A DNA stretch of 64,000 bases from Streptomyces albiflavescens (GTDB lineage Bacteria > Actinomycetota > Actinomycetes > Streptomycetales > Streptomycetaceae), in NCBI RefSeq assembly GCF_014645835.1, contig NZ_BMMM01000012.1, positions 145,474 through 209,473 on the forward strand, in the 5' to 3' direction. Of the stretch, positions 31,826 through 39,878 are shown piece after piece (the stretch's first letter is position 1; each line of letters opens with the position of its first letter). The position numbers were made by a program, and so were the translations under genes. A model generated the notes under the pieces. That model did no database searches. It had not been told where the DNA came from and worked only from the letters and a program-made list of their open reading frames with translations.

Positions 31826-33355
31826 ATGACCAAGTACATCCGACGGGCCACGGTCCTGTGCGCCCTGCTGCTGGTGGCCCTCCTGGTCAACGCCACCCGC
31901 ATCCAGCTCTTCCAGGCACAGTCGTACGACGACAACCCCGCCAACCGGCGCCGCACGATCGCCCGTTACGACCAGCCGCGCGGCGACATCGTCGTCGGCG
32001 GCGGCACGGTCACCGGCTCCAAGGACACGGGTGAGCTGCTCCGTCATGAACGGACATACCGGAACGGTCCGTTGTACGCGCCCGTGACCGGCTTCGCCTC
32101 GCAGCTGTACGGGACGACATTCCTGGAGAACGCCGAGGACGCCATCCTCTCCGGCACCGACCCGATACTCGCCCCGCTGCCCCTGTGGGGCGACATGACC
32201 CGCGCCCAGAACCCCGGCGGCACCGTGGTCACGACGCTCAACCCGGCCGCGCAGCAGGCGGCGTTCAAGGGACTCGGCTCGCGACGGGGCGCGGTCGCCG
32301 CGATCGAGCCGTCCACCGGCCGGATCCTGGCGCTGGTCTCCACACCGTCGTACGACCCCGGGGAGCTGTCCGGGACCGGCTCGGGGGCGACGCAGGCGTG
32401 GGCGCGGCTGAACGGGGACGCCGGCAAGCCGATGCTCAACCGGGCGATCCGGCAGACGTATCCGCCGGGGTCGACCTTCAAGGTGGTGACGGCCGCGGCC
32501 GCGCTGGAGGCGGGTGTGGTGAACGATCTCGACACGTCGACGGCGTCGCCCGACCCGTACCGGCTGCCCGGCACGACGACCAGGCTCACCAACGAGATCA
32601 AGGGCTGCGAGGACGCGTCGTTGCGGGAAGCCTTCGAGTGGTCCTGCAACACGGTCTTCGCCAAGCTCGGCGTGGACGTGGGCCTCGCCGACATGACGCA
32701 CACAGCGGCGGACTTCGGTTTCAACGACCGGACGTTGAAGATCCCGTTCTCGGTCGTGCCCAGCAACTTCGACACGCGACTCGACAACGCGCAGCTGGCC
32801 CTCTCCTCCATCGGGCAGTTCGACACCCGCGCGACTCCCCTCCAGATGGCGATGGTCTCGGCGGCCGTGGCGGGCGGGGGTTCCGTCAAGGCGCCCTACC
32901 TGGTGGAGAGGACGACCACGAAGGGCGGTGCCACGCTGTCCACGAACGGTCCGAGTACCGTCCACCAGGCGATGAACCCGACGACCGCGCTGCTCATGCG
33001 CGAGCTGATGACCGACGTCGTGACGGAGGGCACCGGCACGAGCGCCGCCATCCCCGGCGCCACCGTCGGCGGCAAGACCGGCACCGCCCAGCACGGCCTC
33101 GACAACTCCGGCCTGCCGTATGCCTGGTTCATCTCCTGGGCGCAGGCAGACGGCTCCATGGAGCCCGCGGTGGCCGTCGCGGTCGTCGTCGAGGACGCGG
33201 CGGCCAATCGCGGGGACATCAGCGGGGGTGGGGACGCGGCGCCGATCGCGAAGGCGGTGATGGAGGCGGTGCTCGGGTTCGGAGGCAGAGGTGCTGGTGG
33301 GGGTGGGGGTGGGGGTGGGGGTGGGGGTGGGGCGCGTGGTGTACCTGGGAGGTGA
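31826..33355 (+). CDS. Class B penicillin-binding protein (transpeptidase)
   Basis: A 509-residue membrane-anchored D,D-transpeptidase that crosslinks peptidoglycan made by its SEDS partner. There is one N-terminal span (ATVLCALLLVALLVN), an N-terminal non-catalytic domain with short dimerisation sequence, and the transpeptidase domain. Active-site motifs are S216TFK, S273CN and K417TGT. GGAGGTCTCGCC precedes ATG 31826. The C-terminus is unusual: after VMEAVLGF it ends in a run of glycines encoded by a TGGGGG hexamer microsatellite and then RGVPGR. The run is after the fold and probably disordered, and it could vary in length between strains. Confidence 0.93.
   Translation: MTKYIRRATVLCALLLVALLVNATRIQLFQAQSYDDNPANRRRTIARYDQPRGDIVVGGGTVTGSKDTGELLRHERTYRNGPLYAPVTGFASQLYGTTFLENAEDAILSGTDPILAPLPLWGDMTRAQNPGGTVVTTLNPAAQQAAFKGLGSRRGAVAAIEPSTGRILALVSTPSYDPGELSGTGSGATQAWARLNGDAGKPMLNRAIRQTYPPGSTFKVVTAAAALEAGVVNDLDTSTASPDPYRLPGTTTRLTNEIKGCEDASLREAFEWSCNTVFAKLGVDVGLADMTHTAADFGFNDRTLKIPFSVVPSNFDTRLDNAQLALSSIGQFDTRATPLQMAMVSAAVAGGGSVKAPYLVERTTTKGGATLSTNGPSTVHQAMNPTTALLMRELMTDVVTEGTGTSAAIPGATVGGKTGTAQHGLDNSGLPYAWFISWAQADGSMEPAVAVAVVVEDAAANRGDISGGGDAAPIAKAVMEAVLGFGGRGAGGGGGGGGGGGGARGVPGR
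33298..33332 (+). repeat. TGGGGG hexamer microsatellite in the PBP gene
   Basis: Five perfect TGGGGG units span 33298-33327, followed by TGGGG. The hexamer keeps the reading frame, coding Gly-Gly per unit, so gain or loss of units alters only the length of the poly-Gly tail. The G-runs could also form a quadruplex in DNA or mRNA near the 3' end of the gene. Confidence 0.95.
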
Positions 33356-33457
33356 GGCGGTGGGTGGAGCGGGGCGTGAGGCGGGGTGGTCGCCGTCGGT
33401 GCTCGCTTCGTGAGACGGGGGGTGTTGTGCGATGGCCGCCCGACCTACCGTTCGGTC

Positions 33458-33919
33458 ATGACTCAGCCAGTAGCCGCGTACGAACTCGCCCAGGTCAACA
33501 TCGCCCGCCTCAAAGCCCCCTTGGACTCACCCCAGTTGAAGGACTTCGTCGAAGCCCTCGACCCCGTGAACGCCGTCGCGGACGCGGCCGACGGATTCGT
33601 CTGGCGCCTCCAGAGCGACTCCGGCAACGCGACCGATGTCCCCGTCTTCGGCGACGACTGGCTGATCGTCAACATGACCACGTGGCGTGACACGAACGCG
33701 CTGACGGCGTTCATGTACCAGGGGCAGCACCGGGAACTGCTGGCCCGTCGGCGCGAGTGGTTCGAACGCCTGGAGGAGGCGGTGACGGCCCTCTGGTGGG
33801 TCCCGTCGGGCCACCGCCCCACGGTGGCCGAGGCCGAGTCCCGTCTCCTCCACCTACGCGAACACGGCCCCACACAACACGCATTCACCCTGCGCACGCC
33901 CTTTCCGGCGGGGGGCTAG
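33458..33919 (+). CDS. DUF3291 protein
   Basis: The 153-residue protein fits DUF3291: it begins YELAQVNIARLKAPLDSPQL, continues with GFVWRLQSDSGNATDVPVFG and LIVNMTTWRDTNALTAFMYQ, and ends with ALWWVPSGHRPTVAEAESRL. The fold is a ferredoxin-like dimeric barrel related to monooxygenase-type ABM domains, but no activity is known. ATG 33458 is chosen because the family starts there. The stop TAG shares a CTAG palindrome with the stop of the convergent ADP-ribosylglycohydrolase gene. Confidence 0.88.
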   Translation: MTQPVAAYELAQVNIARLKAPLDSPQLKDFVEALDPVNAVADAADGFVWRLQSDSGNATDVPVFGDDWLIVNMTTWRDTNALTAFMYQGQHRELLARRREWFERLEEAVTALWWVPSGHRPTVAEAESRLLHLREHGPTQHAFTLRTPFPAGG

Positions 33920-34809
33920 GCACCCCCCGGCACCGGCTCCCTGCGTTGGAGCCAGGGTTCCGGGGCGGTGTCGACGCCCGTGCGGGCGGCCACGATGCCG
34001 CCGGTGATCGCGCAGGTCGTGTCGACGTCGCCGAACCCCTCGGCGGTACTCCAGAGTGCGGCGGTCAGGTCGTCCGGATGGCGGGCGGCGCACCAGACGG
34101 CGAAGGGAACGGTGTCGTCGGCGCGGACCCGCTGACCGTTGCCGAGGAGGTCGGAGGCCTTCCAGGGAGCGGTGGCGAAGGGGAGGCGGGCCGCCCGGGC
34201 GAGCCCGTCGCGGACCGCGCTCGCCGGGGTCGCGGAGACGACGGCGTCCAGATCCAGCTCACCACGCGCGGACAGCGCCGCGGCCGTGGCCACGGCGACC
34301 GCACCGGCGACGCCCTCCGGATGCGCGTGGGTCACCTGCGCCGACAGCGCCGCCTGCTCGGCGACGAGCGGCAGGCTGTCCTGGAACCACGCCCCCAGCG
34401 GCGCGACCCGCATCGCCGCACCGTTTCCCAGGCTGCCCTGGCCGCCGAAGAGCCCCCGCGCCAACTCCGGCCAGCGGTCCGGCTCTTCGAGGAGGCGAGG
34501 GAGCAGTTCGTGCATGCCGTGGCCGTACCCGCGGGCGGGATCCGCGTCGTAGCCGAGGGCGAAGGCCTGGGCCAGCTCCGTCTGCCGGATCTCACCGTGC
34601 TCTTCGAGGATCCGCAGGACCCCGAGCGCCATCGCCGTGTCATCGGTCCAGTGCCACTCCGGCTCCTGGGGTGTGCGCCGGGCGCGGATCTCCTCGTACG
34701 CCTGGAGGCGGTCGCGGAAGAGCGGGAACCAGCGCTCGCCGAACGCGTCCCCGAGGGCCAGGCCTTCAAGACTGCGACGAGCGGCGGCTCGGCGTGCGGC
34801 GGGGGTCAT
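33916..34809 (-). CDS. ADP-ribosylglycohydrolase family protein
   Basis: The 297-residue enzyme belongs to the DraG/ARH family that removes ADP-ribose from protein or small-molecule targets using a dinuclear metal centre. Metal-ligand motifs are visible: WHWTDDTAMALGVLR (TDDT-type) near residue 54 and FGDVDTTCAITGGIV (DxDTTxxxxG) near residue 263. LGLAL-type LEGLALGDAFGERW marks the start. Its start codon overlaps the stop of a small upstream frame (ATGA). No ADP-ribosyltransferase partner is adjacent. The stop overlaps that of the convergent DUF3291 gene through CTAG. Confidence 0.92.
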   Translation of the reverse strand: MTPAARRAAARRSLEGLALGDAFGERWFPLFRDRLQAYEEIRARRTPQEPEWHWTDDTAMALGVLRILEEHGEIRQTELAQAFALGYDADPARGYGHGMHELLPRLLEEPDRWPELARGLFGGQGSLGNGAAMRVAPLGAWFQDSLPLVAEQAALSAQVTHAHPEGVAGAVAVATAAALSARGELDLDAVVSATPASAVRDGLARAARLPFATAPWKASDLLGNGQRVRADDTVPFAVWCAARHPDDLTAALWSTAEGFGDVDTTCAITGGIVAARTGVDTAPEPWLQRREPVPGGA

Positions 34810-34958
34810 GCGATCACCTTCCGGACCTCGGTGCCGGGGAGGTCCCGGGCGAGCTCGTCACGGTCGTCGAGCAGCGCCCTGGGGCGGGTCGGGCTCGCCC
34901 CGGGGAAGCCGCAGGGCGCGACGGGGCGGCCGTACGGGCTCCGGTGCGGTGGAGGCAT
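34806..34958 (-). CDS. Possible small upstream ORF coupled to the ADP-ribosylglycohydrolase
   Basis: A 50-codon frame starts at ATG 34958 and ends in TGA overlapping the next gene's ATG (ATGA at 34806-34809). Its product begins MPPPHRSPYGRPVAPCGFPG and ends RDELARDLPGTEVRKVIA. Only the C-terminal half looks protein-like. There is no good ribosome binding site and no family match known to me. The overlap suggests a coupled leader gene but chance is possible in GC-rich DNA. Confidence 0.3.
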   Translation of the reverse strand: MPPPHRSPYGRPVAPCGFPGASPTRPRALLDDRDELARDLPGTEVRKVIA

Positions 34959-34994
34959 GGACACACCGGGACGTTACTCCACGTGAGTGAGCGG

Positions 34995-36104
34995 TCAGGG
35001 CTCGATGCCGCCGGCCTGGATCGCGTCCTGCACCTCCGCGACCCGCTCCTGCTCCTCCGCCGCGAACCGTTCCGCGTCCAGCTTCTCCGCGATCTCCTCG
35101 TCCTGGGCCATGAGTTGGTCGAGGTTGGCGTTGCCCATCTCGAAGACGCCCATGTCGACGTAGGCCTGTTGGAGGCGCTTGCCCCACAGGCCGATGTCCT
35201 TGACGCAGGGGACGATCCGGGAGAACAGCAACTGGCGGAACAGGGCGAGGAATTCGGACTGTTCGCTGTATTCCTCTGCCTCGGCCTTCGGAATGCCGAA
35301 GTTCTCCAGCACCTCGACGCCGCGCAGGCGATCGCGCATCAAGTAGCAGCCCTCGATGACGAATTCCTCGCGTTCGCGGAGTTCGGCGTCGGAGAGTTGC
35401 TTGTAGTAGTCGCGCAGCGCCATCCTGCCGAAGGCGACATGCCTCGCCTCGTCCTGCATCACATAGGCCAGGATCTGTTTCGGGAGAGGCTTGTCGGTCG
35501 TGTCCCTGATCATGCCGAAGGCCGCCAGTGCCAGGCCCTCGATCAGGACCTGCATGCCCAGGTACGGCATGTCCCAGCGCGAGTCGCGGAGGGTGTCGCC
35601 GAGGAGCGACTGCAGGTTGTCGTTGATCGGGTAGAGCATCCCGATCTTCTCGTGCAGGAAGCGGCCGTAGATCTCGGCGTGCCGGGCCTCGTCCATGGTC
35701 TGGGTCGCCGAGTAGAACTTGGCGTCCAGGTCGGGGACCGATTCGACGATGCGCGCGGCGCAGATCATCGCGCCCTGCTCGCCGTGCAGGAACTGGCTGA
35801 ACTGCCAGGAGGCGTAGTGCTTGCGCAGTTCGCCCTTGTCCCGGTCGGTCATCTTCGCCCAGTAGGGGGTCCCGTACAGCGTCACCGCCTCGTCGGGGGT
35901 GCCGAGCGGGTCGTACGGGTCCACTTCGAGGTCCCAGTCGATCCGCTTCTGACCGTCCCATTGCTTGTCCTTGCCCTTCTGGTACAGGGCGAGCAGCCGG
36001 TCACGACCGTCGTCGTACTCCCAGCTGAAACGTGCCGCCCCGGAGGCCGGTACCTGCCAGAGAGGGTCTCCCGAGTCCTTGGCGTACAGCTCATACGTCG
36101 GCAT
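34995..36104 (-). CDS. R2-like ferritin-superfamily diiron protein
   Basis: The 369-residue protein has two repeated diiron half-sites of the ribonucleotide-reductase R2/ferritin type: Glu in FLHGEQGAM with SATQTMDEARHAEIYGRFL (ExxH), and Glu in VLIEGLALAAFG with QDEARHVAFGRMALRDY (second ExxH). It lacks other R2 hallmarks and is not next to nrdA, so it is more likely an oxidase or oxygenase than a class I reductase subunit. ATG 36104 (MPTYELYAKD) is chosen; the frame continues to 36143 without a better start. It is divergent from an AurF-like diiron gene 140 nt away, suggesting a shared control region. Confidence 0.85.
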   Translation of the reverse strand: MPTYELYAKDSGDPLWQVPASGAARFSWEYDDGRDRLLALYQKGKDKQWDGQKRIDWDLEVDPYDPLGTPDEAVTLYGTPYWAKMTDRDKGELRKHYASWQFSQFLHGEQGAMICAARIVESVPDLDAKFYSATQTMDEARHAEIYGRFLHEKIGMLYPINDNLQSLLGDTLRDSRWDMPYLGMQVLIEGLALAAFGMIRDTTDKPLPKQILAYVMQDEARHVAFGRMALRDYYKQLSDAELREREEFVIEGCYLMRDRLRGVEVLENFGIPKAEAEEYSEQSEFLALFRQLLFSRIVPCVKDIGLWGKRLQQAYVDMGVFEMGNANLDQLMAQDEEIAEKLDAERFAAEEQERVAEVQDAIQAGGIEP

Positions 36105-36244
36105 ACATCGCAGGCTCACACGGGGTAGACGCGTCGTCAACAAGTCGGACGCAGGGGATTGACGAGCTTGCTGACAGGCAGTCTCATAAGACGTGACCGC
36201 CGGTAACCCCTGGAGTAATCCCGTACGACGAGGTGGGAACAGCC

Positions 36245-37180
36245 ATGACGACGGTGACGGAAGACGGACTCGATGGTCTCCGCGACGCGCTCGGCCTGCT
36301 CAAGGACCGGGAGCAGGTGGCCGAGCGGTTGCTCGACTCTTCCGCCAAGCACTCCTTCGACCCCGACAAGGAACTGGACTGGGACGCGCCCTTCGAGGAG
36401 GGCAAGTGGTTCTGGCCGCCGGAGCTGGTGTCGCTGTACGACACCCCGATGTGGCGGCGGATGAGCGAGGAGCAGCGGATCGCGCTGTCCCGGCACGAGG
36501 CCGCCGCGCTCGCGTCCCTGGGCATCTGGTTCGAGATCATCCTGATGCAGCTGCTGGTGCGGCACATCTACGACAAGCCGGCCACGAGCGCGCATGTGCG
36601 GTACGCACTGACCGAGATCGAGGACGAGTGCCGGCACTCGAAGATGTTCGCCCGGCTGATCTCGCACGGCGGGACGCCGTACTACCCGGTGAGCCGGGCG
36701 CACCTGAACCTCGGCCGGCTCTTCAAGACCATCTCGACCACGCCGGGGTCCTTCACGGCGACGCTGCTCGGCGAGGAGATCCTCGACTGGATGCAGCGGC
36801 TGACGTTCCCGGACGAGCGGGTGCAGACGCTCATCCGGGGGGTCACGCGCATCCATGTCGTGGAGGAGGCGCGACATGTGCGGTACGCGCGGGAGGAGCT
36901 GCGGCGGCAGATGGTGACCGCGCCGCGCTGGTCCCAGGAGTTCACCCGGGTCACGTCCGGCGAGTTCGCCCGTGTCTTCTCCGTCGCCTTCATCAACCCG
37001 GAGGTCTACACCAACGTCGGCCTCGACAAGCGGGAGGCGATGGCGCAGGTCAAGGCGAGTGGGCATCGGCGGGACGTGATGCAGACCGGGGCGAAGCGGT
37101 TGACGGACTTCCTGGACGAGATCGGGGTGCTGCGGGGGGCCGGGCGGCGCCTGTGGAAGTCGTCGGGGTTGCTGGCGTGA
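36245..37180 (+). CDS. AurF-like diiron oxygenase
   Basis: The 311-residue protein resembles the AurF (p-aminobenzoate N-oxygenase) family of nonheme diiron enzymes. Metal-ligand blocks are LSRHEAAALASLGIWFEIIL, ALTEIEDECRHSKMFARL (ExxH), LLGEEILDW and HVVEEARHVRYAREEL (second ExxH). AurF-type enzymes oxidise aromatic amines, but most members, including those in primary Streptomyces loci, have no known substrate. GAGGTGGGAA precedes ATG 36245. It is divergent from the R2-like gene and followed by a TetR gene 230 nt downstream on the same strand, which may control the pair. Confidence 0.85.
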   Translation: MTTVTEDGLDGLRDALGLLKDREQVAERLLDSSAKHSFDPDKELDWDAPFEEGKWFWPPELVSLYDTPMWRRMSEEQRIALSRHEAAALASLGIWFEIILMQLLVRHIYDKPATSAHVRYALTEIEDECRHSKMFARLISHGGTPYYPVSRAHLNLGRLFKTISTTPGSFTATLLGEEILDWMQRLTFPDERVQTLIRGVTRIHVVEEARHVRYAREELRRQMVTAPRWSQEFTRVTSGEFARVFSVAFINPEVYTNVGLDKREAMAQVKASGHRRDVMQTGAKRLTDFLDEIGVLRGAGRRLWKSSGLLA

Positions 37181-37246
37181 GATTTCGCCCCTCCGCCCGT
37201 GCCCTCCCCCAAGCTCTCGGCTTGGCTCGAGGAGGGGCCCCGTCGT

Positions 37247-37269
37247 CCCTGGGGGGCTCCGCCCCAGGG
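37247..37269 (+). terminator. Hairpin after the AurF-like gene
   Basis: CCCTGGGG (37247-37254) pairs with CCCCAGGG (37262-37269), 8 bp around a 7-nt loop. It is preceded by a C-rich stretch containing CTCCCCCAAGC that recurs near 48340. Such GC-rich stems without a T-run are common at Streptomyces gene ends. Confidence 0.6.
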
Positions 37270-37409
37270 GCGCCTGGGTTGTCTGTTCGGGTGCGGGTGG
37301 ATCGGGGCTTGTCGTGCGGTTCCCCGCGCCTCCGACAGGGCGCTCCGGCCGCTCCCTGGGACAGGATCGACAGGGGCGGAGGGGGCGAATACACGGATAC
37401 GCTGCAGAC

Positions 37410-38135
37410 ATGACCTCCGAGGCTCCCACCCGCGCGTACCGACGGCTGAGCGTCGAGGAGCGGCGCAGTCAGCTGCTCGAGGCGGCGCTGTCCCTCTTCG
37501 CGCACCGCGCGCCCGAGGAGGTCTCGCTGGACGACGTGGCGGAGGCGGCGGGGGTCTCACGGCCGCTGGTGTACCGGTACTTCCCGGGCGGCAAGCAGCA
37601 GCTGTACGAGGCCGCTCTGCGGTCCGCGGCCGAGGAGCTGGAGCACTGTTTCGCGGAGCCCCCGGAGGGACCGCTCACCCAGCGGCTGTCCCGGGCGCTC
37701 GACCGCTATCTCGCGTTCGTGGACCAGCACGACGCCGGGTTCAGCGCCCTGCTGCAGGGCGGAAGCGTCGTCGAGACGTCTCGGACCACGGCCATAGTCG
37801 ACGGGGTGCGGCGAGCCGCCGCCGAGCACATTCTCGATCATCTGGCGGTCGACGACCCGGGACCGCGGCTGCGGATGACCGTACGGATGTGGATCACCGC
37901 GGTGGAGGCCGCCTCGCTGATCTGGCTGGACGAGGACAAGGAGCCGCCGCTCGACGAGTTGCGGGACTGGCTCGTCGAACAGTTCGTGGCGGCGCTCGCG
38001 GCGACCGCGGGCCGGGATCCGCAGGCCGCGGGGGTGGTGAGGGCCGCGCTCGCGCTGGAGACGGCGGACGGGGTCGTCGGGACGATGGCCCGTCGGGTCC
38101 TCCCGCTGATCGGGGACGCGGCGCGACTGCTGTGA
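37410..38135 (+). CDS. TetR-family transcriptional regulator
   Basis: A 241-residue regulator. The N-terminal HTH is clear at about residues 15-60: RRSQLLEAALSLFAHRAPEE, then VSLDDVAEAAGVSRPLVYRY and FPGGKQQLYEAAL. The C-terminal helical domain binds the ligand and dimerises. ATG 37410 is the first in-frame Met before the conserved region; the longer frame is Arg-rich. Its position after the AurF-like gene suggests control of the diiron pair, but no matching palindrome was recognised in the 36105-36244 intergenic region. Confidence 0.9.
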   Translation: MTSEAPTRAYRRLSVEERRSQLLEAALSLFAHRAPEEVSLDDVAEAAGVSRPLVYRYFPGGKQQLYEAALRSAAEELEHCFAEPPEGPLTQRLSRALDRYLAFVDQHDAGFSALLQGGSVVETSRTTAIVDGVRRAAAEHILDHLAVDDPGPRLRMTVRMWITAVEAASLIWLDEDKEPPLDELRDWLVEQFVAALAATAGRDPQAAGVVRAALALETADGVVGTMARRVLPLIGDAARLL

Positions 38136-38169
38136 CGGCGGTGACCGTGGTGTTTGTGACACTGGTTGT

Positions 38170-38487
38170 GTGAAGAGCGAAGACACTCCCTTTGTGGGCG
38201 GCCCGCTGGACGGCCGCGTGCTGCCCGTCCTGCTCGGCCTCACGGGACATCCGCCGAAGACCTACCGCGTTCCGGTGCCGGACGCGAACGGCGGGCCGCC
38301 CACCGTGCTCGTCTACCAGCGCGTGCAGGCGAGCCGGAGCAAGCGGCTGGGGCTGCATCAGGGGTGGAAGTACGAATACGACCCCGAGGGGAAGCTGGGG
38401 CGCGGGCTGAAGTGGCCCTGGTCGAAGACCGACGCCAAGGCCGACCGGCCGAGCGACGCCACGCCGGACCCCCACGCCGACGAGTGA
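38170..38487 (+). CDS. Small hypothetical protein
   Basis: The 105-residue product begins at GTG 38170 and reads as a soluble, mixed-charge protein: TPFVGGPLDGRVLPVLLGLT, then YRVPVPDANGGPPTVLVYQR and GLHQGWKYEYDPEGKLGRGL. FVGGPLDG followed by Y-x-x-x and a Trp-Tyr-Tyr strand is a pattern I have seen in small actinobacterial and phage proteins of unknown role. It lies 34 nt after the TetR stop, possibly in the same transcript. No ribosome binding site is obvious. Confidence 0.7.
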   Translation: MKSEDTPFVGGPLDGRVLPVLLGLTGHPPKTYRVPVPDANGGPPTVLVYQRVQASRSKRLGLHQGWKYEYDPEGKLGRGLKWPWSKTDAKADRPSDATPDPHADE

Positions 38488-38545
38488 CCTTCTTGGGCTG
38501 ACCCGACCAGTCCGCGCGCGCTCGGGATGCGCGCACCCGATCCTG

Positions 38546-38579
38546 CCGGTGCGAGGTGGAAGTACCACCCCAGCACCGG
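38546..38579 (+). promoter_or_regulatory. Two-tier hairpin abutting the NlpC/P60 ribosome binding site
   Basis: CCGGTGC (38546-38552) pairs with GCACCGG (38573-38579), and inside it GGTGG (38555-38559) pairs with CCACC (38565-38569) around AAGTA. The outer arm ends in the first Gs of the GGAGGTGAT ribosome binding site (from 38578). Folding should hinder ribosome access to the next gene. Confidence 0.55.
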
Positions 38580-38589
38580 AGGTGATGAC

Positions 38590-39741
38590 GTGTCAGGAAA
38601 GCTTCTGCGCCTGGTGTGTACGGCGACGGTGACGGCCGGGGCGCTCCTCGCGCCCACACCCGCCATGGCCGTCCCGGTTCCCGGACCGACGACGGGCACG
38701 GCCGTCGGTGAGCCCGGACAACGGTCCGTGGCCGCACTGCTGACGGACCTTCAGCAGCTGTACCGGGATGCCGAACGGGCCACCGAGACGTACAACGCGA
38801 CCGCGGAGAAGCTGAGGAAGCAGCGCGCCGAGACCGCCCGGCTCGACGCCGGCCTCGCCAGGGCCCGCCTCTCGCTGAGCGACAGCCGGGGCGCCGCGGG
38901 GCGGCTCGCCCGGCAGCAGTACCAGAACAGCGGCGAGATCTCCTCGTACGTACGACTGCTCCTCGCCCGTGATCCGCAGCACGCCCTCGACGAGGGCCAC
39001 CTGATCGGGCAACTGTTGCTGGAACGGTCCGAGACCGTGGAACAGGTGGCCGGGAGCGAGCGGAAGGCCGATGCGCTCGCACGCGCGGCCCGGAAGGCGC
39101 TCGACGGTCAACTCACCCTCGCCGCACGGCAGAAGAAGGAGCGTGACGACGTACGCAAGCGGCTCAAGGGCGTCGAGGGACTGCTCGCCTCACTGACCGT
39201 CGACCAACTCGCCGAGCTGGACAGGTTCGAGAAGTCGGGGACGGCCGAGGCCCAGAAGAAGTTCATGACCTCGGGGGCACTCAGCAGCGCACAGCGACCC
39301 TCGCAGGAGGGCGACAAAGCGCTGCGGTACGCCGTGCGCCAGATCGGGAAGCCGTACCAGTGGGGTGGGGAGGGCCCGAAGTCGTACGACTGCTCGGGCC
39401 TGACCTCACAGGCGTGGCAGCGCGCCGGACAGCCCATCCCCCGGACCAGCCAGGAGCAGTGGGCCCAGCTCCCGAGAATCCCGCTGAGCGCACTGCGCCC
39501 CGGCGATCTGGTGATCTACTTCCCCGAGGCCACGCATGTGGCGATGTACCTAGGCGACGGCATGGTCGTGCAGGCGCCGCGGCCGGGGACCCGGATCAAG
39601 GTGTCGCCGATCGCCGCGAACCCGCTGCTCGGCGCGGTCCGCCCCGACCCTGCCGGGGAGCCTCTGCGGCGGTACACGCCGCCGAAGCTCCCCGTGAGGG
39701 CGACAGACGGTTCGAACAGGGGCTACCGCGGCTCGCTGTAG
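38590..39741 (+). CDS. Secreted NlpC/P60 peptidoglycan endopeptidase
   Basis: A 383-residue secreted hydrolase that cuts stem peptides of peptidoglycan. Parts in order: signal peptide (ATVTAGALLAPTPAMA), a long coiled-coil region (residues ~45-235, rich in Arg/Glu/Leu, as in RipA- and PcsB-like proteins) and a C-terminal NlpC/P60 domain. The catalytic triad is visible: Cys in SYDCSGLTSQAW, His in EATHVAMYLGDG, and a third polar residue after GDGMVVQAP. GTG 38590 is chosen because GGAGGTGAT precedes it. A hairpin directly upstream may control translation. Such proteins separate daughter cells or act in spore-wall formation. Confidence 0.93.
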   Translation: MSGKLLRLVCTATVTAGALLAPTPAMAVPVPGPTTGTAVGEPGQRSVAALLTDLQQLYRDAERATETYNATAEKLRKQRAETARLDAGLARARLSLSDSRGAAGRLARQQYQNSGEISSYVRLLLARDPQHALDEGHLIGQLLLERSETVEQVAGSERKADALARAARKALDGQLTLAARQKKERDDVRKRLKGVEGLLASLTVDQLAELDRFEKSGTAEAQKKFMTSGALSSAQRPSQEGDKALRYAVRQIGKPYQWGGEGPKSYDCSGLTSQAWQRAGQPIPRTSQEQWAQLPRIPLSALRPGDLVIYFPEATHVAMYLGDGMVVQAPRPGTRIKVSPIAANPLLGAVRPDPAGEPLRRYTPPKLPVRATDGSNRGYRGSL

Positions 39742-39878
39742 CCAACGCCCGGAGATCCGGTCCGGTCGCCGACGCCCGGGAGCGAACGCATTCCGGCCAC
39801 CGACGCCTGTCGCTTTCTTCGGCGACACCCGGACCGCTCCGAGCGCGAACTCAATATCAGGTTGTACCGTTATCGCCC

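Noticed and set aside
29860..31956. A 698-codon minus-strand frame opposite the SH3-like and FtsW genes
   Set aside because: Composition is dominated by Arg/Asp/Gln/His, and the opposite strand carries a clear SEDS protein.
36159..36190. TTGACG and CATAAG as a promoter for the AurF-like gene
   Set aside because: The spacing of 20 nt is longer than normal for a sigma-70-type promoter, so the match may be chance.
38488..38589. A c-di-AMP (ydaO-type) riboswitch before the NlpC/P60 gene
   Set aside because: The leader is only about 100 nt and lacks the conserved elements of that riboswitch; only a simple two-tier hairpin is present.
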